A stretch of DNA of 64,000 bases from Sphaerolaimus hirsutus (taxonomy: Eukaryota; Nematoda; Chromadorea; Monhysterida; Sphaerolaimidae), in NCBI GenBank assembly GCA_964036195.1, contig OZ038452.1, forward strand, positions 27,167,785 through 27,231,784, in the 5' to 3' direction. Positions 33,901 to 43,076 of the stretch are shown piece after piece; position 1 is the stretch's first letter, and every line of letters begins with the position of its first letter. The notes beneath the pieces are model-generated. The model was not told the DNA's origin, did not search any database, and saw only the letters and a program-made list of their open reading frames with translations. A program made the translations under genes and the position numbers.

Positions 33901-35308
33901 AGCGTTGTTTTTTTAAGCAGCGTTTACACTGCCGTTTACGCAACTGTGTCGAAATTTTGTGATGACTACAACAGAAAGCTTTCAGAAATTTTGTGGCCTC
34001 GCCCATTCGCCGGCAATAACAATAAACAGTGACACTTCATAATAATTTATATATTATTCTTGCTTTTGGGTATTTCTTACCCACTGTTGGGCCATAACAA
34101 AAACCTAGTTACATTTAAAAAATGATTTTCTAAATTAATTTTTTTAAATCAGAAGCTTTATAAAATTGATTTTTTTACATCGGCAAACAATTTTTTCAAG
34201 CAGATCTGTTCAACCCGGTTTGAAGTAAATATTTTAAAAAACTTAAGCAAATATTTTCGGAAAAAAGTAACCGAATAAAATTCCGGCGCCAGCGAAAATT
34301 CCCGTGGCTAGCAGCAACCAGAATATGTGGCACGTGCTGCACGACTGCGAAATACAGAAAAACGTGAGGGAAAGTTTTTTTTAAGTTGCGTTTACACTGC
34401 GACTTGTGCCGACAATTTAAAAAAGTGAAAAAGTTCCATAATTTTGGAATAAAGTTCCATATCTGCGAGAAAATGCAGTGAAGTATACTCATTAGTTAAC
34501 TGCACTCACATGCCAATTTGCAGATAAATCGTCCATGTCGTTCCAGAGTTATAAGCATTTCAAAAAATATTTCGCTTGTCGGCTCGCTTTTTTGGAAATA
34601 TTTTTAAAATGCTTACAACTCTGGAACGACATGGACGATTTATCTGTTAATTGGCATGTGAGTGCAGTTAACTAATGAGTATACTTCACTGCATTTTCTC
34701 GCAGACATAGAACTTTATTCCAAAATTATGGAAATTTCTCACTTTTCGAATTGTGGGCACAAGTCGCAGTGTGAACGCAGCTTAAAGAGAATGTGTAATC
34801 TTCGACGAACCTTCAGCGGAAAATGCTCAACTGATAAATCGTGATAACGTGTTTAACGAATACAGTCTGCTGACTATGGAAAAACTCTTTACATGGAAAG
34901 ATACATATCACACCGAATTGGACAAAATTTAGATTTGATTTTTCTGACCGCGCTACATTGATCTCACGTTTCTGAAATCGTTACAAAATTTTTAGCGGCA
35001 TCGTTACTCATAAAATAACGGCAACATAACACTGTTTATGTACAGCGAGCTGATAATCACACACAAATATACTTCACCGCGAAATACTGAAACTTCCGCT
35101 TAGCAAAATAAAAAATAAACCCCATAAAACCCAATCCATCAACCAAAAATCTAAAAAACACCAGCTCCACAAAAAATGCAAAAAAGACCCTGGCGTGGCA
35201 GCAGCCGCAGCAGACTCGATCCTGCGCCGGCGCCCCGCCGCCCACGATGGGCACGGTGGTGGGCGAGGGCACCAAGCCAAGCCGGGGGACCTTGCCGAAG
35301 CCGGCCAT
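15919..35308 (-). CDS. LAPTM-like tetraspan protein with proline-rich PPxY tail, copy B (most complete copy)
   Basis: Exons in transcription order: 35189-35308 (MAGFGKV to CCGCCHAR, 40 codons), 34272-34344 (membrane helix 1, CHIFWLLLATGIFAGAG), about 33701-33886 (helix 2, SLGILGLIVHAISLVTVV, and helix 3, LTLPYLIMAVSLLHLALVWG), 32332 down to about 32230 (helix 4, LILSALIMALLALIELYC), 17302-17402, 16869-17092 (GYPPPQQ repeats), 16463-16601, 15919-16032 (PPPAYEPPPKC, stop). Phases match at every junction except two I could not fix: the donor of the helix 3 exon (33701, or a few codons earlier) and the end of the helix 4 exon. A Cys-rich N-terminus, four helices and a Pro-rich tail with PPAY resemble LAPTM/DUF7027 proteins, which act in endosomes and lysosomes and recruit Nedd4-type ligases. 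A 13.7-kb BEL/Pao element sits in the intron between helix 4 and the tail. Confidence 0.6.
18073..19485 (-). repeat. 3' LTR of the BEL/Pao element
   Basis: 1413 bp. It matches the 5' LTR throughout by eye apart from C at 19475 against T at 31811. The inner edge (19486 on) is only 41 bp from the stop of the polyprotein. I saw no clear polypurine tract there: in element sense the bases next to the LTR read TTTTTCGCCCCGAG. Confidence 0.93.
19527..26459 (-). CDS. pol: BEL/Pao protease-RT-RNase H-integrase-env polyprotein (2310 codons open)
   Basis: One uninterrupted frame. Domains by residue: aspartic protease of the DUF1758 type with D34-T-G; reverse transcriptase with D399 in VADIEKAF and Y477-VDN at the second catalytic box; RNase H region (FVDASAIAYSAVAY); integrase zinc motif (H...H...CATC) then D1089 (GLDYLGP), D1151 (VLSDNATQF) and E1212 (GVYERM), the DDE triad with 61 and 60 residues between; integrase C-terminal domain (RGAWKMGRI). 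From about 1470 the protein changes character: hydrophobic leader (MIGMLTLLALTNLSEA), a Cys-rich ectodomain of about 600 residues, a membrane helix at about 2102-2128 (LSLLLGIIILVVMLGGAGYLW) and a Cys-rich, basic tail. This is an env-like glycoprotein read without a stop from integrase; I cannot assign its viral family. The ATG at 26459 is only the first after the inserted element; the original frame came from gag. The second RT box has N where D is usual. Confidence 0.9.
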   Translation of the reverse strand: MSMLMTAKAVIEKQETEADAENGQLPIQVQTFLDTGSQGTYMTEKVAKRLKLKSTGAHHIQMYTFGNEKPQYKVVQQVEFSMRLRNGQKLDMVADVVPTLTTEQVRIPVSQQDEEYLKRHFPDGSYFADTVPTENGQKCMFKPDVIVGLNYFWDLMSKDARTTRLPSGLYVIPSELGLLVGGAQIAMNRNQMVVDTANPVMVNTIIHQIQRDKWFDEAPLAVAPVPNVKDMDRLDTIGIMDQPDLVEDDEAIKQFNESVKREPDGRYSVKFMYKPNLHELPDNKAMAFKRFRNLTNRLKRDPELLKKIDEIMKTQEEQGVIEKVHEDIMGGRQFHVLPHQPVITPDKVTTKVREVYDASAKQIGSPSLNECMYRGPVILPQLVGMLMRFRMQGVALVADIEKAFLQISLQDRDRDVTRFLWYKDATKASMEDNIQIYRFARVPFGVICSPALLALTVRYHLNQAGTENAHLIDENLYVDNLILSVGTEEKAIELYHESKVLFTQAQMNLREWNSNSREFMMQIKENDKAKETETTVLGMKWSTETDQMWLKMPKSIQQSESESEQKWQPPTKRVVAKVTAGCFDPMGLVSPVMLPAKRFLQTLWQAGPSEKEWDAPLTDEQTEKWQQLEKELIQIGDIKFDRKIHLNLDRPVRLHIFVDASAIAYSAVAYLCQIQPDCQYEVSLLYSRLRLAPKKPEITIPRLELLAMLIGSRMVKFIHKEMSHIKFNATILWSHSACCLKWLTTAKPLACFVKNRLNEIEKIRAETANMHIRHVAGWENPADMATRGMSMTELENSQLWWHGPEWLQTGVWPEPRVDPVTPELMAEIKKEELKCPKSSPIYLGVTQQLLDHPEEHNLISGELNPLRIRLYRFSSLQKLLGTTVHVMRFVKKMCRKKSSQQNGQNDLSKVMLEMQSTMKPNGIISMEERNLALNYWIESTQKGHYPEVRQILVTGQSKGPEMAKHDQLIRWLNIKMDQNGILNCHGRMAHTDPEQVTVPLKLLPTQHPLTELIIRDQHESSLHAGVQHTLAELRKKYWITQGRKLVYNIIRKCATCQKLKARPYPLPKMPDLPAMRVQRVRPFQYTGLDYLGPVWYRQGKEHKKMWICLFTCMVTRAVHLEAVIDMTAREFINAFRRFAARRGRPETVLSDNATQFRLTGQVLQKSASKAINTEQEWIQTVNDELVYTYFSQNEIRWEMTTPMAPWQGGVYERMVGITKKHFKAAVGHKMMELPELLTLLPEIEAVVNSRPISYIYGDVKSLRVLTPKDFLIGEGQIGTPQFDTDSKDDEYVPKIDNAAKLQKYWESTQKTLDKFWETWHQEYLPSLRERTKVTHAHGRLTAQQKPKVGDIVFIFEENMPRGAWKMGRIEQLEQSQDGEIRSARVKTANQNVLSRPINLLYPMEINSKTMDIPESGVNGKPDLLDSEVVQKHARELSQQKKRKQEYVPESDRVLRSAIKVIRDNTRKATMANLMIGMLTLLALTNLSEAAPVRELTRKYSEVFTRSYIHNTTPRPSVYSDMTPWPPLPSPKYPKPVRKLQSYEKFKQAIRDHPVEQVIASQSQKYQICTSGRHGHAITVPEEVHCHIPPRRLVRAATVTLYAQRQVPQKEKAYRCYIRIKEIVTHTSFWGARGITGEFEKYQQVGVVACNYARVHKVFQGIELVEMEPKVWTTNRTLHVEYKWCCHDKENVVSNFYMEEGTVASLDGKTVISDLQDFSQCRAMMGHCRDHNYGITVWDTENFRHQCAYEKVDVFKTEVAGQTIIISKLQAAYSHSNKTRRPMGSECVPTIDTFYTDQGGVFIKFHRRQDVPVEWAVPGDIMEASESTLSTTLHLHPDDSNSKFQYLQYAVRKMTQAQFVIVWHQLCQLRKHQLDMLRQLFRIDPTLGIRAMLGRQDVHAEWAGEAIMFWECKMVQPYIIYQTGKVAETCYKYTPMRLKLNGALWFKSPGSRDLVESSPQEDCSHTTPHLYKTENGQWKSAHGIVHVTETPIEMTWKGEWKAFTFDAPHLFTNVMNRVTNFMDVRGQIQRLQNLEQVQRQLVDYTADMSLDPTVIKSSIEGLGAGIEHTAEGISKAYGHYITGINKGFTTSLGQMLKGPFQVVINTLSLLLGIIILVVMLGGAGYLWYNWRIATGKPVIPPCAYTCMWKCIVCPFKCLWICFKVLRYTAKKSVEPSKSQPKRKVRKTELKPVLKKYARSNSSQSVRFTKRAEIEDRMAKSLSVYGQPDESDEESQVKEETKRARKRDLVYMPDIRKFTTRERAGSDTEGYMLHHLAHAALASPTPTTTTFSTQATVETPLITLAPTTTTDM
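26520..27180. mobile_element. 661-bp hAT-type MITE inserted in the BEL/Pao coding region
   Basis: The inverted ends are TAGGGTGTCAAA and TTTGACACCCTA, flanked by a perfect 8-bp duplication CCTGTGAC (26512-26519, 27181-27188). The interior is made of tandem GGAAAACGGAAACGG units. Element plus duplication is 669 bp, a multiple of three, so gag and pol stay in the same frame across it, but stops inside close the gag frame. The repeat units give long purine-rich open frames that are not genes. Confidence 0.88.
26871..28888 (-). pseudogene. gag: gag of the BEL/Pao element, frameshifted and truncated by an insertion
   Basis: The reading begins with an ATG at 28888 (MASPTGHIRKN nearby) and stays in that frame to 28667. 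It then continues in a different frame from about 28745 to 26871, so there is a one-step frameshift in the overlap, probably an indel in a purine-rich stretch. The long part holds a coiled/helical N-region, a DUF1759-type capsid domain (FSGEIVKFRGWWQMFEAHI, about residues 115-260 of the downstream frame) and three Cys-His clusters (CVFCG, CMRCLRKGHPAAQC, CFWC...CGAMC) that would bind the genomic RNA. From 27180 down, the frame enters an inserted element and reads low-complexity sequence to a stop at 26871. Gag normally forms the virus-like particle. Confidence 0.85.
28889..30390 (-). other. Untranslated leader of the BEL/Pao element
   Basis: About 1.5 kb between primer-binding site and gag start. 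It contains CTTCACAC-type simple repeats around 28930-29010 and no long open frame in element sense with gag-like features. Short frames on both strands here look like noise. Confidence 0.6.
30391..30408 (-). other. Primer-binding site of the BEL/Pao element
   Basis: Immediately next to the 5' LTR and, in element sense, TGGCGCAGCGAGCAGGGT. TGG pairs with the CCA end of a tRNA, as expected for a minus-strand primer site. I could not assign the tRNA. Confidence 0.7.
30409..31821 (-). repeat. 5' LTR of the BEL/Pao element
   Basis: 1413 bp, nearly identical to 18073-19485. In element orientation it begins TGTGCTGACC and ends GGTCAACACA. AT-rich. It directly abuts the primer-binding site at 30391-30408. 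I could not place promoter or polyadenylation sites with confidence. Confidence 0.93.
32488..32656. repeat. Inverted repeat with GGAAGCGTGCCAA ends, LAPTM copy B intron
   Basis: TTGGAAGCGTGCCAA at the left and TTGGCACGCTTCCAG at the right. About 170 bp and non-coding. Related GGCAGCGTGCCAA motifs sit in the copy A intron near 4070 and 4260 and in the copy B intron near 16175 and 16350, so this is a dispersed small element. Confidence 0.5.
33370..33704. mobile_element. CTATC-family TIR element next to a LAPTM exon
   Basis: The right end, CAAATCCAGGATACCCTTG, and internal GGAGGAGCGATT and CGCCCAGCTATCT motifs match the family of 12666-13184. It touches the presumed donor site of the helix 3 exon (33700-33699), so that donor may be supplied by the element. 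The left end is not sharply defined. Confidence 0.45.
34382..34785. mobile_element. 400-bp fold-back MITE in LAPTM copy B first intron
   Basis: Ends TGCGTTTACACTGCGACTTG and its inverse (about 34757-34785). The arms continue inward through ATACTCATTAGTTAACTGCA and GACATGGACGATTTATCTG with few mismatches, making nearly the whole element a hairpin with a loop at about 34560-34610. A single AGCAGCGTTTACACTGC motif at 33917 may be a solo end. Confidence 0.7.
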
Positions 35309-35867
35309 GTTGGACACTGTCCTGGGGGGGGTCACTGAGGAGTGGCACATGGTGTAATGAAGGAGGGAGTGGGGAGTGTAGTGATAAATAAATGACAAGG
35401 TTACATACATTCACCATTCACAAATAACTTGTCTTGACCTACCACTCGACAATTTTCTTATTGCTACCGGGAATTGGCTCTCGCTGGCTCTCTGGGCACT
35501 TCCCTGTTTTTCTTTTAGGGGGCTGATAAATTAAATTTAAATTTCATTTCGGGAAGATAAATTTGTCGGGCCACGCCCACTGTCTATATAAATTTTCCAA
35601 TTATAAATGAGAAACATCAGCAACAACCAAATTGGATGGCCATAATTTTAAAATACGAAATTGTTAACTAGTAGGCATGCTAAATAGTCGAAAGTCGATC
35701 GGTGGTCAATTGCTAAATCGGTTTTATACATGTTTCAACCAACAAAAAGACACCAGTTTTGCATCAGTCAAGTCGAAAAAGGAAAAATTTGTGCCGTGTG
35801 GCTAATTGCGACATGTTAAAAAGTGAAGCATGTTCTCAGTTGAGCGATCAACTACTGTCAACGGCAA

Positions 35868-36000
35868 GGGCCCATTCCGCATCAAAAACCATTCCGCACA
35901 TGTGCCCATCCCGCAAATTATGTGACCCATCCCGCAAATGTGCCCATCCCGCACACAGGTGATGCAACTTGCGGGATGGGCCATGATGCGGAATGGGCAC
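35868..36000. repeat. Small fold-back of CCCATCCCGCA motifs
   Basis: GGGCCCATTCCGCATCA at the left and TGATGCGGAATGGGC at the right, with repeated CCCATCCCGCA in between. It lies beside, and shares motifs with, the larger hairpin element at 36003-37115. Confidence 0.6.
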
Positions 36001-36002
36001 AA

Positions 36003-37115
36003 ATGCATGATGGGCATATGTGCGGGATGGGCTAGGTATCCCCCCCCCCGCAGTCCGCACAAGTGTGATGTTACCAAGCGCGGCCCGGGGGGGGCGATAT
36101 GTGCGGGATGGGCTAGGGATTAGCGGGATTAGCGACCCGCAGTGTGGGGGTATGGGCCGCAGATTTTCATGAATGGCGCCGTGCGGCAAATCTCAAAGGG
36201 CACACAACAATAGAAGTGACACACAACAATGTGTCGCCCTTTGTTCTGCCGCCAACTCACTTTGTCAATCTGGGCGGAACAATGGAACAGCGAAGTAGCG
36301 TTGGGTTGATCAACCCAATGTCGGGTTTCGGGTAGGGTTGGAAAAAACGTTTTTTTAACTCAATGCGTTGTGTTGAAGAACCCGGAACTTGGAACCCGAA
36401 ACCCGATATCGGGTCGATCAACCCAACGCTATATTGCTGTTCAGCCATTGTTCCATAACAATCTGGGCAAAACAATGGAACAGGGAAGTAGCGTAGGGTT
36501 GATCGACCCGATATCGGGTTTCGTGTTTCGAGTTCCGGGTTCTTCAACACAACGCTAGCTGAATGTTCACTAGCATTGTGTTGAAGAACCCGGAACTTGG
36601 AACCCGAAACCGGGTCGATCAACCCAACGCTACATCACTGTTCGGCCATTGTTCCATAACAATCTGGGCGGAACAATGGAACAGGGAAGTAGCGTTGGGT
36701 TGATCGACCCGATATCGGGTTTCGAGTTCCGGGTTCTTCAACACAACGCTAGTGAACATTCCGCTAGTGTTGTGTTGAAGAACCCGGAACTCGAAACCCG
36801 ACATTGGGTCGATCAACCCAACGCTACTTCGCTGTTCCATTGTTCCGCCCAGATTGTTATGGAAGAATGGCCGAACAGCGATGTAGCGTTGGGTTGAATG
36901 ACCAAGAACACTGGAAAAAAAAACAGAAATAGAAATAGTTGTTTGCTGCGGGGGAGGGGGTGATTGAAAACACCAAATTTTTGTTGCGATGGTAAGCGGT
37001 AAGCGTGTGCTGCTCGCCACCCCCCCCCCCCCCGGGCCGCGCTTGGTAACATCACACTTGTGCGGACTGCCGGGGGGGATACCTAGCCCATCCCGCACAT
37101 ATGCCCATCATGCAT
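36003..37115. mobile_element. 1.1-kb TIR element carrying a hairpin satellite
   Basis: The outer inverted repeats are about 88 bp (36003-36090 and 37027-37115), with ATGCATGATGGGCATATGTG at the left end and the inverse at the right. Inside, 36262-36900 is an array of units that alternate in orientation: GTAGCGTTGGGTTGATC, then GGGTTTCGAGTTCCGGGTTC, TTCAACACAACGCTAG, and their inverses. Each unit is itself partly palindromic, so the array can fold in many registers. Long open frames here on both strands are produced by the repeats. No transposase. Confidence 0.7.
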
Positions 37116-37460
37116 CACTGTCCTGTCAACTAGTGGGCGACAAGGTAATCATGATACAGAACAACACTTGTGGTCGCGACAAATAAAATTGGCTGATAAG
37201 TGATTTTACACACTGCGTCGATTCCCGCACTTTTCATGACAAAAACAACAGGTAGGGAACGGTAAATTATGTTTATTAGTAGCTTATTTTCCTGGTTTTT
37301 GAATATTTGAGATCAAATACACGATCAATATCAGATCAAGAAATTATTAAAAGAGCTATACATAGATTGAAAGGTATCATTTGAAAGTGCATGATTAAAA
37401 AATCACATGGCAGTATTAAATGACCAAAAAACAGCAATGTAAATATCTCTGCACCAATGT

Positions 37461-37701
37461 GCCTACACACACTAGTTTTCACCGTGACTTCGTGTGAAAA
37501 CTGAAACTTTTTCAAATGCAATTTAATGAACACGGTTGAATTATTTTATTTTATTTCAATTAAAAATTAAATTAATGAAAGTTAAAATTTGAAAATTTTA
37601 AAACTAAAACACATATAGCATACAAAAAGAGTAGGCTGAATGTCGCCATGTGGCCATTTCAGTTTTCACATCGGTCACGGTGAAAACTAGTGTGTGTAGG
37701 G
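37461..37701. mobile_element. CTACACACACTAG-type MITE, copy 1
   Basis: CCTACACACACTAGTTTTCACCGTGA-type ends in inverted order, about 240 bp, with AT-rich inner arms and ATTTCAGTTTTCACA motifs. A second copy lies at 38283-38522, with LAPTM copy C's last exon between them. Confidence 0.75.
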
Positions 37702-38282
37702 CCAAAGAGGTAAATAAAAAAGTGAGCAATGGATAAAAAAAAACAGAAAATAAGTGAGCAAGTGAGTGAAAAACTTTTCATTCGAAAGTGAAAGTCCAAA
37801 TAACAATAAATATAGAAATGCGTTAATACAATCCTAAATTTCTTTTCTTCACTTCATATAATGTATAAAAGCAACGAATGATAAAAATTTACAAAACAAA
37901 GTATCAGTGAATATGCTGCTGACACTAAAACATTCAGAATTATGTTAATATAGGCAACCCTAGAAGGCAACCTACCGCAACCTATCTCCCAGGCAAAATA
38001 ACCAAAATCAATACTTGGGCGGAGGTTCATAGGCAGGGGGAGGTGGTATCTTTGTTGCATTGATGTCTGGCTTCGAATTGCCGGAACATGATGCGGGCCG
38101 ATTATGAATGGTCGGGGCTGCTGACATCTGAAGTATGGAGGAAGGACTAGGATTGGAAAAAAAATCAATTTTTTAAACGCCTTGATTTTTTTTAAAAACA
38201 CCAAAAATGGGGGTATACAGAAAAAATATGTGTATGTCAAGTGTCAGACAATGTATTGTTATGTCTATTGTGGTGATATTGG

Positions 38283-38522
38283 TCCTACACACACTAGTTT
38301 TCACCGTGACTCGTGTGAAAACTGAAATGGCGACATGGCGACATTCAGCCTACTCTTATCGTATGCTATGTGTGTTTTAGTTTTCAAATTTTCAAACTTT
38401 AACTTTCATTTATTTAAATTCAAATTTAATTAAAATTAAATCATTCAACCAAATTCATCAATTTGCATTTGAAAAAATTTCAGTTTTCACACGACATCAC
38501 GGTGAAAACTAGTGTGTGTAGG
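38283..38522. mobile_element. CTACACACACTAG-type MITE, copy 2
   Basis: Same ends and size as 37461-37701. The inner arms match that element in inverted order by eye. It lies in the intron between the last two exons of LAPTM copy C. Confidence 0.75.
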
Positions 38523-38607
38523 CACATTATGACTGTGGAGTCATGGGATAGCATTATAAGCAGTGTTTTCTGTCAAAAATATCCATTTTATGTCGACTTA
38601 CTACATA

Positions 38608-39041
38608 TACGGTATTTCCTCGAAATACCACCCCCTCGTTTGACCCCCCTCTCTCGAGACCACTATGAAACAATCACCCCCCCTCGAAATACCCCCCAGA
38701 TTGAGTGTAAAGAGAACGTACATGACAAATACTGCAGTTTGTGTTCTGCTTAGTGCAGAACACACGTTAAAACAATGTTGGAATCACGTTATAACAGTGT
38801 TTATCTCATCTACGTACTAATATTAGTATACAGAAGTTGATACATGTCAGTTATTGATGCATTTTTCTACCCCAGCGCACATCACAAACCACGATTTTGT
38901 ACTAGGATTTCAAAAATTCCCTGTGAAATAATAACCCCCCTCGAAATACCCCGGTCGTTTAACCCCCCCCCCCTCTCGGGAGCACTATGAAACAATCACC
39001 CCCCGGGGGGGGGGGGGGGGGTATTTCGAGGAGATACGGTA
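38608..39041. mobile_element. CCGTATT-family MITE, about 430 bp
   Basis: Ends ACGGTATTTCCTCGAAATACC and the inverse with TA at both edges; paired C-runs and G-runs just inside. The interior shares GAACGTACATGACAAATACTG with 39736-40173 and 43991-44376. Confidence 0.75.
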
Positions 39042-39735
39042 TCGCGTTTTGTCGAACGTTTGTGACTTCAAGTGAAGTTCAGCATGGAATAGTGCTTAAA
39101 TAAGGTTGTAAGAGAAGGCTAACACATTGACAGTGATGTTACACACTGTAGAAGTATGTTGGAGCACATTGGTTAGATATTATATACTACACTAGCATAT
39201 CACGGCTTATTATTGCACGGTAACATGAATAAATGGAAGATTTTACACTAAAAATGCCCCAAAACCCATGAAATGGTAACATGTATGAAAAATTGCGCGC
39301 TTGCGCACCAAAAAATGCAAAATACCTAGTGCAAGTCTAACAGAAATTTTGACTTTTGATTATTTTCAATTAAAATCAGTTTCCACCCTTTGATATTTTT
39401 TTAAAATCAGATTAAAAAAAAATATAAGTTAAAAAAATCAAGTGTCAACCCTAGGAAGGACTGGACATTATTGCAATTGGTTATCAATTATGATGGGCTA
39501 TTGAAAGTCGCCATTTTAATGGCGCTATTGGCGGTTTTATTTTGGCGCTGTGGTGGCAGTCCCGTGACGCCATCTTTTAAAAATGGCGTTCACACTATTT
39601 CTCACATAATATGTAGCTGTTTTTCACAAGTTTTACGGGTGAATTAAGAAGCTGGGATCAATTCCCCAAGTAATTACGTCACAAAAAGTCAGTTATAAGT
39701 GGAAAATCAGGTAACATATAAATTTCCTTGTCACT
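39042..39735. other. No gene seen; intron sequence of LAPTM copy C
   Basis: AT-rich intron between the exons at 40275-40407 and 38008-38127. It contains an AATTGCGCGCTTGCGCACC motif near 39290, also seen near 5755 and 14670, which suggests another dispersed repeat. Confidence 0.5.
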
Positions 39736-40173
39736 TACCGTATTTCCTCGAAATACCCCCCGGGGGGTGATTGTTTCATAGTGGTCCCGAGAGGGGGGGG
39801 GGTTCGAGGGGGGGTTATTATTTCACAAGACAATTTTTGAAAACCAAGTACAAAATTGTCGTCTGAAACGTACACAGACGTCGAAAAATGCAACAAAAAC
39901 CGTTTATAAGGTTCTGTAGACTAATATTAGTATGTAGATGGTATGTACACTGTTCTAACGTGACGCCGACATTGTTTTAACGTGTGTTCTGCAGTACACA
40001 GAACACAAACTACAGTTATTGTCATGTACGTTCCCTTTACACTCAATTTGGGGGGGGTATTTCGAGGGGGGGTGATTGTTTCATAGTGGTCCCGAGAGGG
40101 GGGGTCAAACGAGGGGGGGTTATTTCGAGGGGGGGGGGTATTTCGAGGGGGGGTATTTCGAGGAAATACGGTA
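39736..40173. mobile_element. CCGTATT-family MITE, about 440 bp
   Basis: Begins TACCGTATTTCCTCGAAATA and ends with the inverse, TA at both edges. The right half is a staircase of GGTATTTCGAGGGGGG repeats. Intron of LAPTM copy C. Confidence 0.75.
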
Positions 40174-41860
40174 CAAGCATTCTAGTAGATATTTGACAAC
40201 ACATGTCTGATAGCTCTTTTTCGCTTTCCAATTGAAGGCAGGGAAAAACATAAAAAACACAAATAAAAAAATACCTGATTATTCTGGAATGGGTCTACAC
40301 TGCGCGCGTTCAAACTTTGCGCACTGCCGCAACGTGCACCGCCGGTGGGCGGAGCCAAAAATCCATTCTGCACATTGTTCGATGTTGAATTTCCATTGGC
40401 GGGGTAGCTGAAATCGTTTGGGCAATTATATTTAATTAAATACACAGAAAACAATGGGTAGAACGGCACCGCTGAGTTAAGAAAAAGTCTGGGAAAATAG
40501 ATCATGCCTGAATAGCTTGTCCTGGTTGATGTACCCATGCCCATGTTGAATTTCCCACAAAATATTCACCCCAAAAAACGAACCCCTGATGCGGCTGTGG
40601 ACCCCCAAAATAACTGTGCCCGTGGGGTGTAGACGGGTTACCATAATACTGCTGCGGGTGACCCCCCTGGGGTGTATGGGGGAACCCCTGCGGTGTATGG
40701 GGGAACCCCTGCGGTGTATGGGGGAACCCCTGTGGTGTATGGGGGAACCCCTGCGGTGTATGGGGGTATCCGTATGGTTGACCAACACCCATAGGCTGCA
40801 TGGGGTACTGCTGCTGTTGTTGTGCCATAGGAGGCATTTGCATGTTAATCACCGGCGCTACGTTCACCTGGGGGGGAGGGGGTAGGTTTCATATTTACAA
40901 TACTTTGTGAAGCTACTGTTTTGGAGGAAAGCTCATCAAGGTTGCCACCGATTTTTCTATATTTTACTGCATCAAAATATCAAAGCGTAAAAATACTAAA
41001 TAGGGGTCTTCTAGATTTCGATCCTCCGGGGGGTTCGATAGATAGCAAATCGCTCCTCCGGAGGGAAAACCTTCGACAAAAGGCGATATGTATAAAGAGT
41101 CATAACATAAAAATGGATATTCCCGACAGAAATCACCACTTATGATGCTATCCCATTGCTCCACAGCCATTATATGGCTATATTTAACATCACAAAGTAC
41201 TGGTACTTGTCTGATATACCGGTATATGTTGTCTCATAACCATGATTGGGAGCTTTTTTAAAAAAACCCGTCTTTGAAAAAGTCTTTAAAAAGACAGGTC
41301 GTTAAAAAAAGACATTTTTTGTCCATCCCTAATAGTTGCAACCTTTACGGTGGTTGAAGTCAGTCGGTCAACTCTCTATATGTCTGACTTTACGATCTCG
41401 ACTATACCTCGAGTTTGACGAAACACCACCCCATTTGCGGTAGACTTTTTGTACATGTCTGGCAATATGCAACATTGTAAAACGGCTCCAAAAAGTCTCT
41501 CCCCTGCTATTGAAACCAAGTGGAATAAGATTTACTACCAATTTATGAGATCCCCCACAAATCGGGTTTGCGAATGGCGCAGACTAGGGGCAGAGAAAAG
41601 ATTTTTTACGGCAGTTTTTAAAATAAAAATGTCGAAAAACAGTTAAAAAACGCCAGCCACCACCAGTGGAGACCCCCAGAATCCGATCCAAAAGCCCAAC
41701 CTTGTTGTCCATTTTGGGCTCGACGCACATGACGTTTTCATTGTTCATGGCGGTCTGTTGCTGTTGCGTCGACTGTGCCGTGTTAGCCGCGCGCCCTGCG
41801 CAATTCGGGTGTAAGGTGCACATAAGGCGACAACCCCAGTTCATCCCTCATTTGGTCTAG

Positions 41861-43076
41861 TAGGGGGCGCTGGGGGGGGGGGGGTGGCCGCTTCAAACTC
41901 TCCAGCTAACTATAATAAAAAATTTTCTGCTAATATCACCCCCCCCCACAAAAAAAAATCGGCCAGCTATCAAATTTGAAAATATCTATGTAGGGGAGGT
42001 GTACGGCAGAGGTTCGGGTCGTTTTGGCAGGCGACATGACGGCCCCAGTTGTTCCTGACCGGAGACTGACGAAGTTTTCTCCGGTCAAGAAAACCTGCGG
42101 CTGACAGTCACTGCAAAAAATTGTGCTCGGTTTTCAAACACAGGGCATGTCTCATGCCACCGAGCCATCCGAACACTTAACATTGACAGTGTTAAGTGGC
42201 GATATATCGATGTCTTTTTTCACCCCGTCGCTGAATTCAGCGAGATTACCCCGCCAACGGCATTATGACAATATACGTTGCCCCGCGCATGATATTTGAC
42301 AATGTACATTGCCCCACCGACGGCATTACACAATGTGCATTGCCCCACTGAATGCCCCCTTTTAATTTCTTTCAATGAAAAAAAATCTGGGATTCGCTAC
42401 ATGACACTGGTAAACATGAGTTCACACCCAAGTTTGTTACGCCAAACAATTGCGAAAGATTAATTTGAAATTTTTTGGGCGATGCCCAAATCGGAAAAAA
42501 AAGTTTTGGCAGCCAGCGGTTTTGGGAAAAGATAATTCGAATCTCTGCCGTATCAACCCCTCTATGGAGAGCCAATCTTGAGCGATTTCACCTATATTAT
42601 CGCTCTAAATAGCTAATTTTAGTAGCATTTTGCCCATTACATTAGGTGAAAACAGTGCTCAAATACACAGAGAATAAACCCCCACCCCAAATTAACCATT
42701 GTCATCTTCGCAACAGGGACAGCAAAAGCAGCACAAGGCGTCCAGAAAATACCAAAAATTGCACCCGCAGCACAGCTGCAAGTGATGGGTTTTTGAATTT
42801 CAGATTGGTTATGCTAATTTGGCTTGTACAGTAAAATTTTACTTGGTCCTTAAACAGAACCATTAAATAACCCCGTAGACTAAATCCCATCGTAGTCCCA
42901 AGTATTTAGTCTCGTAGTGTAAAATTACAGCCTTGAAATGTATGAAATAAATCAAATTATCTTTAAACAGCGTATGACAATTGAAAAATTTTGAAATTAC
43001 ACCATTTCACACTTTACAGGGTGCGAGATTGGCATTGGGGTAAAATACCCCCCTCCCCCTCCAAAAAAGAATTAAC
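41861..43076. other. Interval where copy C should have its membrane exons
   Basis: I scanned both strands: C-runs near 41945, CATTGCCCC repeats near 42300-42350, and open frames up to 67 codons that lack paired splice sites and hydrophobic stretches like those of copy B. Nothing here replaces the four-helix exons. Confidence 0.5.

Noticed and set aside
36003..36900. Possible CRISPR-like array (regular short palindromic repeats)
   Set aside because: Eukaryotic context with introns; units alternate in orientation, vary in length and have no unique spacers of constant size.
36257..37098. Overlapping 82-159 codon frames on both strands with NPELETRN-type motifs
   Set aside because: Both strands encode the same motif because the underlying units are inverted repeats.
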